64,000 nt of DNA, taken from contig NC_037592.1 in assembly GCF_003073045.1 (NCBI RefSeq), forward strand, positions 2,825,371-2,889,370, written 5' to 3'. The stretch comes from Pomacea canaliculata. Lineage: Eukaryota > Mollusca > Gastropoda > Architaenioglossa > Ampullariidae. The notes beneath the pieces are model-generated. The model was not told the DNA's origin. It was given only the letters and a program-made list of their open reading frames with translations, and ran no database searches. Position numbers and translations under genes: made by a program. Positions 46,848 through 59,800 of this stretch are shown piece by piece (positions within the stretch are counted from its first letter, which is position 1; every line of letters begins with the position of its first letter).

Positions 46848-49800
46848 ATGGACCACAGACTTCGCAAAAGAGTTCGAGAAGCGAAATCTAAAGCTCGACC
46901 TGGTGGGTTACCATGAACATGTGCTTATGCACGTCGTTAACTAAATTCGACCTAAAATGGATTATTATTTTATACGAATGACCTGTTGATTCAGTAGTGT
47001 TGTAATGTGGGTAGAATGACAGCATAATGCTCACGAGGATGTTGCATAACAGGTTTGAATACCGATCCGATTTTTGTTTCGGGATTGAAAGAATGCATAG
47101 GCTTTATCCTGTGAGAGATGCTTTGAGTATTATTTTCGTCGTCGGCCAATATGATGTAGGTGGAACTAAGTCAGACAGCTGAAAATCTTTATATTTTAAT
47201 GACTCCTTAGTTTAGATTTCAGAGGAACAAGTAAAAATAGTAAAGACTGGTTGTCATTACCTAGGCATTGCGGCCTGTTGAATGTACTCCAACAAAATCT
47301 TTAATAAATATTGTCTGGGTCAGTTTCACATACCAGTGTTACAGTGCATCAGTTGTAAAACAATTCTATAAATGAAGGTAATAAAATTTGGCGCATATTT
47401 ACTGCTACACTGGGTATTTACTTGCAGCGAGTTTCAGTTAGCAGCTATTCGTTGTGAAAAATAACATTTGTGTTTAGTAGTACTACAACATCTAATAAAA
47501 ACTTTTCCGAATTTCTAGTAGTGTTTGTGGTGAGGAGAAAAATACATGCATATCCATTATTGATTTCATTGCATCCATGAAATATCTTAAACATCTGAAT
47601 ACCTTTTTAGGAATGGGCATCAGGTGATGGGCAGAAATAAAGTAATGCAGTGGTTTCCCTTTTTAGAACTGTTTAGTTTGAATGTAATGAAAGTTTTAAG
47701 CCAGTATTGACAGTGCAAGAGTCTAACTGAATGGTCAACTAAAAATAACATTACTACACTTATACTGGGTTGTTTTTAATAGTAAAATTTTTAAAAAGTA
47801 TTTGTGGCCTTTATTATATTTTGTCTAAGTAGTTGAATTGGGCATGTTCTGTCAGATAATAATGTAAGGTTTACACATATTTTAGAGGAAATTTTTCTGT
47901 TGTTTAACCTTCTTAGTATTAAGTGGCTACTACCCATCCGCCATCACAGGAAAGAACATAGAAAAAATAAAGTTGGCACTAGGTTGTAGAGGGGGTGGTG
48001 ATTCGACCAATCAGTTTGATCATAACTTGGTTGACCACAGCCTGAGTCAGTTTGACCATGTATGGCACACATTACTAGTCAAGATACAGGTGTATCTTTT
48101 TAATCTTCAAAGCATAAACAAATAAAAAAGCCTGCAGCAGAGTTCCTTTGTATTATGTGGTCATGTGGATCATAGATGTAGTCAAATTGACTGCATAGTT
48201 TCTTTGAGTTTCAGCCACTGACCACAGATATTTCAGGTGGTCTTTCATCAGATATCTGTAGTTAGTAACTGATATGCAAAGAACCTGCATTTATCTGATA
48301 CAAAGCTTACTGTTGTCAGATATAAAGTTTACTAATTGCTGTCTGATATAAAGCTTACTAATGCTGTCTGATATAAAGCTTGCTACTGTCAAGGTGAAGA
48401 TAAACTAAAAAGAAGCACATTGTATTAACAGAAACTGAGGATTCACATGATCAATAAAACTAAATCTTTTGGGGTGTGCTTACTAAAGTGCTTGTAAAGG
48501 CCGAGGGGTTGACTCAGCTATATGATGCATACTGAAAAACAGATGAACTTTAAAAGAGTTTAAAATTCACTTGTGTGATACCTGTAATGTTTAATAAAAT
48601 AAAAAAGGTTTCTTATTTACTCACAGAGCTTTCATCAGAGAAACATGGATGGCATTGCCTGAATTATGCAGAGACTTTTGATTTATCTCTCTCATCTTTT
48701 CGAGATAACGTAGAACGAATTGATGTGAGCAAGGTTAGCACGGAAGAGTTTGTCACTCGGTACGAGAAAACTTATACCCCAGCTGTCCTAACCAATGTTC
48801 AAGAAGACTGGCCTGCCAAGTACAAATGGACACTTGATGTGAGTTTGTATTCTTTTTCTAAAAATGGAAAATCTTTAAACTCAACTCTTTGCAGTTTACT
48901 TAAAAATGTAATATTTGTTGAAAATCACCTCTTCTAAGCTCAACATGAAATTTCTTTTCTAGTTCTACCTTCCTAGCTTTTTTTAAATGACAGGTTTGTG
49001 TATTTACAGTGGCTTTTTATGTAGGTTTCATTTTGTTTGTGTATTTGTAGCGGCTATGCAAGAAATACCGAAATCAACGATTCAAGTGTGGAGAGGATGA
49101 TGAAGGTTATTCTGTGAAAATGAAGATGAAGTACTTTGTTGCCTACATGAAGAATAATTCTGATGACAGCCCTCTCTACATTTTTGACAGCAGCTATGGA
49201 GAGGTGGGTTTGCACATTCTGATAGAAATGTGTAAAGTGATGGAGATAACTTGCTAATAGCTTTAGGGATAGCAGAAGGTACATATTTTAGAAACTCATT
49301 CACAAATGCTCATACATTCACATCAGGATGGAGCAGGTATGTGTCATTTATTTAGCCCTACATCTAGGAAGCAAAAAGTTGTAATTCATCTTAAATCACT
49401 TTTATATTTGTGATGGTGGAACTTGAAAGAAGAAAAATACACATATTCTGTAAATGTCAAGTTTCTCAAAGCATGAATAGAGCAGTACAAACTATGCTAC
49501 ATATCATCTGTATATAAAATGAGATATTTTGACACAGCATCCCAAACGAAAGTGTCTACTTGAAGACTATGAAGTGCCAAGTTACTTTCGGGATGATCTC
49601 TTTAAGTATGCTGGAGAACCCAAGCGTCCACCTTATAGGTATGATTAATTTATATACATGTATATATTGTCATGATATTTATATATTTTTTGTTTCATTT
49701 AAAATTCATTTCATTATTTCATTGAATTTGAAGTTTATGATTTAGATATATTGGTATGATATATAAATATATTGAAGCTGAATTATATGATGTTGATATT

Positions 49801-52508
49801 GAGGCTCAATTTAGTAATGTAACAGGTATCTCCTGATTTAAATATTGCTTATGTATCAAAATGTTCAGGCTAGGTAGGTCTGCAAATACTGATAGATTTG
49901 TGTAAAGTGTGTATTACCAGTAACAGTTTAAGGATAAGATGTCATCTGCAGTCTTATTCTGCCCAGGAAAAGGCTACCTTTACATACCACGAAGAAAGCA
50001 TTTAAAATCATCATCTCTGTGTTCACTTCTTTCATCAGTCAAGATTTTTCTCCACAGGTGGTTTGTGATGGGCTCGGCTCGATCAGGAACAGGTATTCAT
50101 ATAGATCCATTGGGTACCAGCGCTTGGAATGCCCTAGTTAAGGGTCACAAACGGTTTGTCACTTTCAAGATTTATTGAGTGTTCTGCTTCTTTTCTTTAC
50201 TACTACTGTATTTCAAGTAATGCTATAAAGTTTTGTTTGAGGTATCCTGCATTATATTCTTATGGACTGGCTGCCATAAAGCTTCACTACAGAAGTTTCT
50301 GATATTGCTATAGAGTAAGAGAGGAATTCTAATGTACAATAATTTAACAATTTGTCTTAATGCTTAATCATTCTTCATATTAAACATCCATTTCTACACA
50401 GTTTCATTATGGTGGACATCACACGAGTGGGCTGCATTTTTTGTTACATCTTTTTCAACATTTGATCTTCAATTTTTTCATTAATTGTAACAGATGGGTT
50501 TCTAATTGTACAAACCACAATGTTACTTTACTTGAGGCCACCTAGATCACTATTTTAGCCATTTAGTTTATATCCCCTGAGTTATTTACCATCTATTTGA
50601 TTTTTTTTTTTTGGGGTCACCTGTCCAGGTGGTGTCTTTTGCCAACAAATACTCCACGAGAACTTGTGAAAGTGAAGCCAGATATGGGGGGTAAGCAGCG
50701 AGATGAGGCAATCACATGGTTTACGCATGTTTACCCATTGACACAGTTGCCAACCTGGCCTCAAGAGTACAAGCCTGTAAGTGTTCCTTTTAGATGGTTT
50801 TTCTTTTGAATATAGCTCTTATTTTCCAAAATACCCTTTTTTGTTTATTCTTTGGGTTAAAATTTCAGATGGATGATTGCAAAACTCTCAAGTGAGGACA
50901 AGTGTCTGGTTATACAAGCAGCCATTATAAACAGATTTTTTTTTTCTTAGCCATGGATAAGAATTTCTGGATGTTCTCATGGAGTCTTCATTGATTTGGA
51001 TGTCTTTTCTTCAGGGATGTAGGCATTCATCACCAACTTCCATTGTTTTTTTATGTGCCTTTGTTGTGAACTGCTTGCCTTTTTTGTTTCTACTTTATTG
51101 GATATCTTATGTTTTAAATGTAATTATGCATCAAGTTATAGCATGCTCCCATGTCAGACAACATAGAGAAGGCAAGAAATAGATGCCCTTGTTTTGCATT
51201 TATTTAAATGGGTGATCCCTCCAACTGCCACATATAGTAATAATCCACTTGCAAAAATATGTTATTTATAATAGAACTCTAATGGAATTAGTCTATCTCA
51301 TTTGTAACTCTAACACTTTTCCAGATATTCCTATGAGTTTTCAGTACAAGAAAATTTAGTGTTAGTTTCAATGGATGTAGGTAAATGGGAACACTAGAAA
51401 TTTGTTTAAGCTCAAGCTTTTGTGGGTTGAATAAATATTCCACTTTTTCAAAGGTTTGAATAATAGTCTGGATAATTTATTCTTTCAACATCATTTGCCT
51501 TAAAGTTTTGGGTTTCCTCAGCTGGAGATTCTTCAGCATCCTGGGGAAACCGTTTTTGTTCCAGGGGGTTGGTGGCATGTTGTCATCAACATGGATGACA
51601 CTATTGCTGTGACACAGAACTTTTGCAGTGTTGTGAATTTTCCCATTGTCTGGCACAAAACAGTTCGTGGGCGGCCCAAGCTTTCCCGCAAGTGGTACAA
51701 GGCTTTGAAGGTGAGGAAGTAACGTGGTGAGACTAAAGAAAGTCATCTACATTTATGTTACATCACATTTAATTGTTGATGTTTTGCTGAAAAAAAATTG
51801 TTGCTGATTATAACTATGTAACTATCTTGGGTATGTTGGTTTTATTTCTAAATAGAAATTACGACCAGAGGTAGCCACCATGGCAGACAAGGTTGATCTG
51901 CAGAAACCCACAGGCTTTAATTCAGACAGCTCCAGTTCTGCTTCATCATCTTCTTCCTCATCTTCATCTTCTGACGATAGTGCAGACTCAGAACCTGATT
52001 CAGAGTCAGAAAGCAACAGCAAACGGTTTGTTTGAAACTTAAGATAATGTAGGGGTTTGAGTAACCATGATCATTTCTCCTAAAGTCTCGCCAAAGATTG
52101 GAGACTTTTAGTCTGTATAATCTGTCATCAGAAGAACATGCAAGATTTTAAGTAGATTTTGATGGTTTATGATTTAATTAAAAGACCTTCCACAAGATTA
52201 TGTGGTGGGTTTTATGGTTTAATAGTGGCTTTCTCATAAAACTTGTTTCAATTTTGCTTTTGATCTGAGCATTCTTTTTGAGACACACAATTTAGTGAAA
52301 GGGTTCTTCCTTCTTTTTTATTTTTAGACGCAAGGTGACACGCTCTCGTTCCCTCACTCCCAATGGCAGCAATGCACGTGACTCTCCACGAAGGCATAGT
52401 GGACGTGAGCACTCCCGCTCACACCCAAAATCGACCCATTTGCACGAGTCTGAAAGAAGTGACAGAGGAGACCGCAGTGTCTCTAGCACTCCCAAGAACT
52501 CCAGATGA
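46848..52508 (+). CDS. JMJD6: JMJD6 Jumonji-C dioxygenase
   Basis: A nuclear Fe(II)/2-oxoglutarate oxygenase that hydroxylates lysines in splicing factors; arginine demethylation is debated. Nine exons join in perfect phase to 434 residues (human 403): 46848-46902, 48627-48838, 49051-49203, 49538-49638, 50058-50153, 50629-50776, 51522-51710, 51856-52025, 52328-52508. The start [18 protein letters not shown] matches the basic N-terminus of the family. The JmjC core has the iron ligands H188 and D190 ([15 protein letters not shown]) and H274 (GGWWHVV), and the 2OG-binding K205. After the fold come [20 protein letters not shown], a poly-Ser/acidic stretch (51921-52015), and an RS-like tail rich in RSRS, SPRR and HSR. 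All key residues are present, so it should be active. AATAAA at 54042 is one possible polyadenylation signal. Confidence 0.98.
48295..48391. repeat. Short tandem repeat, about four 25-28-bp copies
   Basis: CTGATATAAAGCTTACTAAT with small changes repeats four times in JMJD6 intron 1. Confidence 0.85.
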
Positions 52509-55500
52509 CCTTGAGACTCTCACTGTATTGTAGCTTATGGGTTTGTGAATGTAGGAGGGCAATGTGATAAGGAGCCTGCTACAGCAGTTTTAGGGAACTC
52601 TTGGCACAGATCTGTGATCTCATGCATTAAGCTGAAAAAATATTCTGTTGATTTACAGCCACCAGTAACAATGCTAGTGTCCAAGGACCTTCTCTGCACA
52701 GATACTAATATGTGCCTTACTCTAACCATCTATCTAGGATTGTCAAGCTGTGGCAGGAAAAAGAAAGTACAGAAATGGTGGATTGGAGGTCATAAAGAGT
52801 GTGTGTTCACAGGCTTACTGGAAAGATTTTTTTGAGGATAAAAAACAGGTTTTAAGAAATTTCTTCATATATGAAACAGAAATGATCTACAAATTTTTAT
52901 CACGTTTTCACAGTTGCACTATTTAGTTATAAGATACATCTTCATGCAAAAATGACTTCTTTCGTAGTCTGTTCTTAGCATTTTGTTGACAGAAGGTGGT
53001 GCTTGCCATTTCCCTAAGTCTAGTTTTACACAGACCAGCTGCATGCAGTAAACTATTTTGCTTTCTTTATGTAGCTTCTGTGTTCTATACAAAACCTCTT
53101 TTATAACCTAAGCCTTATTTAGCCTTAAAAAATGCCTTTGTTGATACATTCAGATAATATTTAAAAATTATGGTGCACTGCCATTTATATGCTTGCTGTT
53201 GGACCAGACATAAACATGCTTGATAGCAGGAGTTTATATTACTCATAGCTTGGTTTACAACAGCCAATAGGACAGAATGTGTAATGAATGAAATGCAGTT
53301 GGACTTATTAAGGTAGTCTGCTCGACATGTCTCAGATTAGAGCATGTCATCATTTTAATGTGCTGATTCCACTTTATATTTGAAGTTATTATTTACCATT
53401 AGCTTTATTGTGAAACACAAGTTATCAAAAATGCTTCCATCATAATTTTGTGAGGTTTTAAACTCCCAGTGTAGTTTATGTGTAATCCAGTATCATTATT
53501 TTTTTAAGGATACCTAAGGCAAGATCTGCTTGGAGTACACACCACAAAATTATTGCGCAGGTGTATATTTGTATGCAACAGTATAAAGCAACAAATATTT
53601 AAAAAAAAAATTCTGTATCTTATTTCTTTATTTTCAACAGATGTAAGTAAGATGATGTAATTTTCGTTATCTAGTATCATTTAAATAATTCCAAGAAATT
53701 TTTTACCATCTGTTGTTTAAGATCCAGTATAGAGGCATTGTTTTCTAGCAGCTACCCACTGTATTTTTTTATTAGTGATGGTACCAAAGTCACGTAATTT
53801 CAGAGGCATTATTTGCGCTTATCTTTGTCTTTTATTGTTATTAAACATGTGTTGAGGATAAAGCATATTAGATCACACTCTGCAATTTTTATGCTTGCAT
53901 GGCAAGATCTGGCTTTATTTTTCTCAAATGTATAAATATTCAGAATTTGTCTTGAAGAAGTCAATTTGTTCTTATTTTGTAATTTTAGTGGCTATTAGAA
54001 AGTAGAGCAAAGGTGTGGAATTATTAATGCCAGCTAACATTAATAAAGTGGTCTTTTAGAAAATAGTTTTTTTCACAAGCCAGTGGCCAAACCATTGTGT
54101 ACTCATTCCTGCTCCATTTTAGAGCCTATTTTTGCAATGTGCAGGGTGCACAGGCAGAATGCACATTTCCAAGGCATTCCTCCATTTTAGCAGTAGTGAC
54201 ATGGTCTCTTCTGTGGACTTATTGGGTTGTATTTTGTAAATGTTACGTTTAAGAGAAAGCTGTATAAGCAATCAGTTCGTATCATTTTTCCCCAGTGTTT
54301 GGCATCATACATACGAGAAAATCTTTCTGCGTTTTTTGTGTAAGAGCAGTCAGCCGCAGTTTTGGGTGTTCTGATGATATGTATGTGAAATAACAATATT
54401 CATGGCAGAGTATTTGTGTGAGGGCTAGTGCCTACACAATCCCTTTTGTGTGGTCTGAGCAGGATAAGAACAAAGATATTCTTTGTTCCAAAATACTTTT
54501 GGAAGTGTCCTTGCACATGTGCACTGAACCTTTTTTTGGGATGCAGGGGTCAGTTTGAAATTTTTAAGATTTGGCAAATCATGAGTCTGACATGTGCATG
54601 TGGCTTTTCATTTATGCTTTGTTTTTTGTTTTACAAAAGGTAGTCCCATGACCTTATGGTTTTGGGGGAGTTAGGTAAAGACTGCTTATCTTGAGGTCAG
54701 CTTCCTGTGAGGGCAGTTTCCATTTCTTCCTCACTGCCTTACCTTTCCCAACCCCCTCAAAAGTCAGGTACTTATTTCTCAGCTGGGTCAGCTAGCAGAA
54801 GCGCATTCATCACATGAATAATAATGTTTGTGTAGAAATGGCAACTGTGCACACCACTAGATTTGGATATGGCTCCTCAAACCACTTGGCTATCCACTTT
54901 CCCAATTCTTTGGTTAGTTAGTGATGAGAGAAAAATGTTTAAGCTTGCTGTACTGATGACCTGCCAAAAAAAGGACCAGCAAGTATAAATAGTTCATGTG
55001 CAAGTAGTCATTAAAAGCATATATCAAGAAAATGACTTCTACACTTTTCTGTAATCAGAATATTAAAATGGTCACGATAGCTTAATTGTCCATCAAGGAT
55101 GTTAGGACTCTTTTTCTTTTAAGACTCAGCAGGAAAAAATGTACTATTTCAGTGCACATCTATGCCTTTTAAAACAAATTGTGAAAAAGGCAGGGCAAGC
55201 CCTAAAACCTTTTGCTTCACATTTTTGTTTTCTCAGTGTATCAGGTTTTGACGTTAGGTTTAAAGTGATGCCTATGGTATTGAGTGAAAAACTTCAGCTT
55301 CCTGCTGTCCCAGCATGCTGAGCTTTTAAACATTCTTCTATCACCTGTACAATTTATGTTGTTTCTCTTCTTATTCTGCAGCTAGTTTCTAGCATTGCTC
55401 AAAACTATCCTCACAGACACTTCCTACCATTCCTTTGTTAGTGAGTCCTGCTGTTTGTTGAATTTAGCTGTAGAGTTGCATTATCAAAAATTTTTAATAT

Positions 55501-55930
55501 TTTGAGAATTGTGACTTGTCAGATGAAAATGTACATCAGTAATCTAGTCTTCTGAATATTCTTAATGTACATGGGGATGTCTGCAGGACAGGGATTGAAA
55601 GAGCTGTGTTGGCATGATTAAGTGAATACAATGATTAACCCACATTATTGTATACTTGTGACCATGAGTATAGCCTTGCAGATGGTAACATTTTGTAGAA
55701 GCAGGCATTTTGCTAGGAAAGGGGTGTGTGGTTGAGAATCAAAAGTAGTCTCTACTAAAGATGGGAAATGACAACATATTTTCCCTTTCTGTGTGTGTAA
55801 AATGAGTGCGTTAACATTCATAAGCCTTTTGAAGATTTCTATGCATTAGCATGCACGATAGGTATGAGAATTTTTCTAGTCACAGGCCTACGCTAGATTC
55901 TTAGTGGCAATTTTCTTCTGTGACACTTCC
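52509..55930. other. JMJD6 3' UTR and intergenic DNA
   Basis: No coding pattern. Contains an AATAAA at 54042. Short open frames here (for example 54428-54643) have no domain or splice support. Confidence 0.35.
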
Positions 55931-55934
55931 CTTA

Positions 55935-56130
55935 TAGTTCCAAGGTGGTGCAATGGTCAGGGCCTGTAACAATACAGTGAGGACTGGCTTCCCTGGGTTC
56001 AGATCACGTCTTGGGCACGCCGTTCTTTCTCTGCATGTGGCATATGATTACAGGGCTGGCTGCCTTGCCGTGATCTAGCCTTAGTTGCTGGCTCGGCATA
56101 AAACACAAACCCCTCCACTCACCCCCACCG
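55935..56130 (+). repeat. tRNA-derived SINE, family A, near full length
   Basis: The head has pol III boxes: an A-box-like TGGTGCAATGGTC (about 55946) and a B-box-like GGTTCAGATCA (about 55996), with tRNA-like spacing. The body follows: TGATTACAGGGCTGGCTGCC, GTGATCTAGCCTTAGTTGCT and ACACAAACCCCTCCACTCAC. Partial copies lie at 17.3, 22.2 and 43.9 kb. Confidence 0.8.
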
Positions 56131-56851
56131 ATTCAAACCTTGTCATTTGCTTAACACACTTTTTTAACTGCATATTTGGCAGGTGTAAGTGTCTTTTTTT
56201 TATATTTTAATTTTTTTTAAATCCTTAAAATGGTCACAAAAAAGAAACTTTTAACAAAATAGTGATTGCATACAGCAATCCACTTAAAAAAAAAAAGAAG
56301 AAATATACATTTCTGTGCACTTTGCCTTCATTAATGTATCAAGTAAATGACTTTAAAAAATACATACAAATTTATTGATCTGTTGAGCCTATCTTTGCTG
56401 CAACACAAACCCAAAATGATGGGTTGTACATTCTCCACTGCAAAATTATCAAACAGAAGAATTATTTGACAAAACATTTCTTATGTTGTTGAGAAAATGT
56501 TCTTGGACAATAACTCATGTAACCCAAATAATGAAAAGGTACTTTTGATCCACTCCTGGGAATAAACAGACAGCTCCTAAAAATGTCTTAAAGAAACTAA
56601 AAATATGCTTCAAAATGGCATACTTTCTCTAAGCACAACAACAAGATTAAATCTTCAATAAGGAAAACGAATTTACAAACTATGCAGAAAACATTTTTGT
56701 GTTTGGGGAAAAATGCACTTAAATAATTTTTCATTCTAAAAATTTTAACAATAAAGCTTTGTAAAAAAAAATCTTCACATCAAAGTGTTTCTTTTCCAAA
56801 CAAATTCATTCGTTGCAACTCATTTCATGTCATTATAGTTTGCAGCTATAA

Positions 56852-59800
56852 CTAACAGTTGTTAGTTACTGCCATGTTCAGAAGAATGTGAGCTGCCATT
56901 TCTTCAGCTTCTTTTCTTTTCAAGCTGGTTTCCTGCACAAATGATAAATATACTGTCTGAAGCAGCAAAAAGATTAGAGGCTAGGTCTACAACAATGTAC
57001 TAGCTCATATTTTATGATCAAAATGTCATGTCTGACTCATTTTAGTGAACCCTCCTATGGATCCCTAGCTTTATGTACCATTAAAAATTTTATAAAAAGG
57101 TTCTAAAAGTAGTGTAAGATTATTTTTAGAATAGTCTTAAAATTTGTTTTCAAAGTTTGGCTACATATTGGTACTATCAACAGTGCAGCACAGAAGAGGA
57201 AGCTCCCATGAAAAAGTGAAAGGAAATTTTTTTATATGAAGAAAAGGACAGAACTGAATGGACTGTTCATTAGCCAAACTGAAGACTAGCATTTATACAG
57301 TGGGTATGAATACTACAGAGTATAAACAACATGATTTCAACATAACTCTACCACCTGCCAGCTTAGGGGAAGCAGATAGCTGAGGGGTTAGAGTGCCGAC
57401 ATCTGAACTGAGAGCACGCTGGTTCAATCCCCAATTAACGTAGCAAACTCTCCCCAGTTAACCCAGCTGGGGGGAATGGGTACCTGACTCCTTAGAGGGT
57501 TGGGGAAGATAAAGCAGCGAGGGAGAATAAGCACCGCCCTCATGTAAAGCTGTCCCCGAGAAAAGTGAGGTCTCAACACACCTAGATAATTTAGGAGTGA
57601 TTCTTTTTTTGTTTCTATTTTTACTTTTTTAGAACAGTTTATAGATTTACAACTATACAACTGGCCCTTGTCCCATGTGATTAGAACAGTGGTTCTCAAA
57701 GTGTGGGCCGCACACCTAAGTCAGGTGGTCTGTGACCGACAGTCATGTCACCAAAGTGATGTTTAAATCACTAAATAAGCTAATTAGACCATTACTGATT
57801 TCACAAAGTTTTAATTTTATTGGTGCCCAACTGCTCGTTTGTATAAAATGCTTGCTTACTAACTAAGTCTTTATGTCAATATGTGAGCATTGCATCATTT
57901 AGCCGCATCATCCATTACCCTTAGAAATGCAATGCACTTCCTTATTTTTAATTATGTGTACTTTGGGAAGTATTTAATTTTGTGTAAACTTATTACTATA
58001 CTAATGTCACAAAAGTACATTTAGTTTTGAATTGTAATGAAACATATGCGGCAATTTAAAGTTGAAATTCATGGTCCCGAATGATTTTAAGCCTTGGTAG
58101 TCCGCGTATTTTTCACTTTAGTAGGGTGGTCCGTATTTCAAAATACTGAGAACCACTGGACTAGAGGACTTACAGTACAAGAGCATATACAGTAGAATGA
58201 ACAGTTACCAGTCGATTCAACCATTTAATGAGAACCACTGGCCTCAGTTGAACTGACCACTGGTCTCAGTCTATTTGACCATTGAGTACACAAGTTACTA
58301 TTTAGTGTAATGATGCAGTTGTTCAAAACATTTTTCCCAATACAAATTAGTAATGTGATATAACGTGTCGCCATTGTTATCAAATGCAAAATGGATGTTG
58401 TTCAAGGTAAAATAGGGCATGGATACCTATGTTTCAGCAAGGAAAGAAATTACATTTTCTGCTTGATTTAATTTATGCAAAAGCAATCGACAGGACAGCT
58501 CATGGCCATATATTTTGTGGATCAGAAGTTTGTGTACCAAGTATCAGCAAAAAACATCACTACAGATAGAGGTAAATTTAGGTATATTAGCTAATGTGAA
58601 ATCCACAAATAGGTCCTAATGGTACCTTATTCCCTAAATGACCTGAAAAAGAGCAGGGGATGACCTTTTTCTTACGCTGCATTTACTTCTGTAGGGAATC
58701 TCAAGAGACCTGAACTAGAATGCTTGTAAGCATATGAGAACTAGCTTTTCAAAAAATTTCATCCCAGCAGAGGTTAAAGCAAACTCCTTGTTCTGATCAG
58801 TACTATAATCCTGTTTGCCCCGGTGTCCACACATCAATTTTAATCCTTCCCAGCTTTCTTTATATTAAGCTCTAGAAAATTCTCCTTGATGTTTTGTTTA
58901 TACTTCTCCCTTCCCTCCTTAATGGAAACTTGTGCCGTGGTAGAACTGGCAAATGGTCAAAGCGACCTGTCCCTAAATGAGCAATATTACAGTCTTCCTC
59001 TTTCAACAAGCCACATGTACAGATAAACCAGGCTTCACTATCAGTTGATGTCAGAGCAATGATGTCAAATGAAATACAAACATAAACAATCTTCAAAGAC
59101 TAAACATAAGTACTACACCTGTAACTGAATGGCTGGTAAAGTCCCCATATGATCTGATGCAATGACTTCCAAGCCAGAAGTACTAAGCTTGCCTTTGCTA
59201 CATAGAAAGAAAACTACAAAAGCTGATGTCTGAATTACTGATCGAGAACATGCAAATTAACTAATCTTTTGTATAAATGTTTTTCAATCCATGTAAATTA
59301 CTGTATGTATTAATGTCTTCAGATTTCTCAATTTCTAGTTGGAAAATGGTAGAATGAGACATATTCAACATTATATAAATTACTGCTGTCATTATTGCCT
59401 GGCAATGTTGCAGAGTAATACAGCAAACAAACAAAAATCCAAATGATCACTGAATTGCAAATTTCTGTACCTGAATGTAGAAACCAAAGGCAGAACCGTC
59501 CACGAAGCCTGTAGTTCTGGTAAAGGCAGGAAGGTGTTATCCCGACCAATGTACGGTGATTCTATGTCGCCTGCGCTCTCTGCCATATCAAAGACAGCCT
59601 TTTGTTGTAACTGCTGTGAAGATCTACCATCAAAGTATGGCTGTTCTTGAGAAGAATCTGTGCTTGCTTGCAATAGTGGACTAAACAAAGGTTCTGGGCT
59701 TGAAATAGGAGGGCTGGTGATATTCACAGTTGCAGATGAAACAGCTGTTGAGTGGGGTGACCCAAAGCATGGCTTTGTTGGTTCTGGCATCTCCTGACTT

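Noticed and set aside
51822-52022. Acidic open frame on the minus strand ([20 protein letters not shown])
   Set aside because: It is the antisense of the poly-Ser stretch of JMJD6 exon 8; TCT/TCA codons read backwards give Glu/Asp-rich text.
54187-55321. Several 60-71 codon frames downstream of JMJD6
   Set aside because: No splice sites, domains or coding composition; chance frames in AT-rich DNA.
55940-56010. Possible tRNA gene
   Set aside because: The A and B boxes are present, but the arms do not pair well and the unit continues into a repeated SINE body found elsewhere in the window.
57370-57435. Possible tRNA gene with a good B box
   Set aside because: Same reasoning: it is the head of SINE family B.
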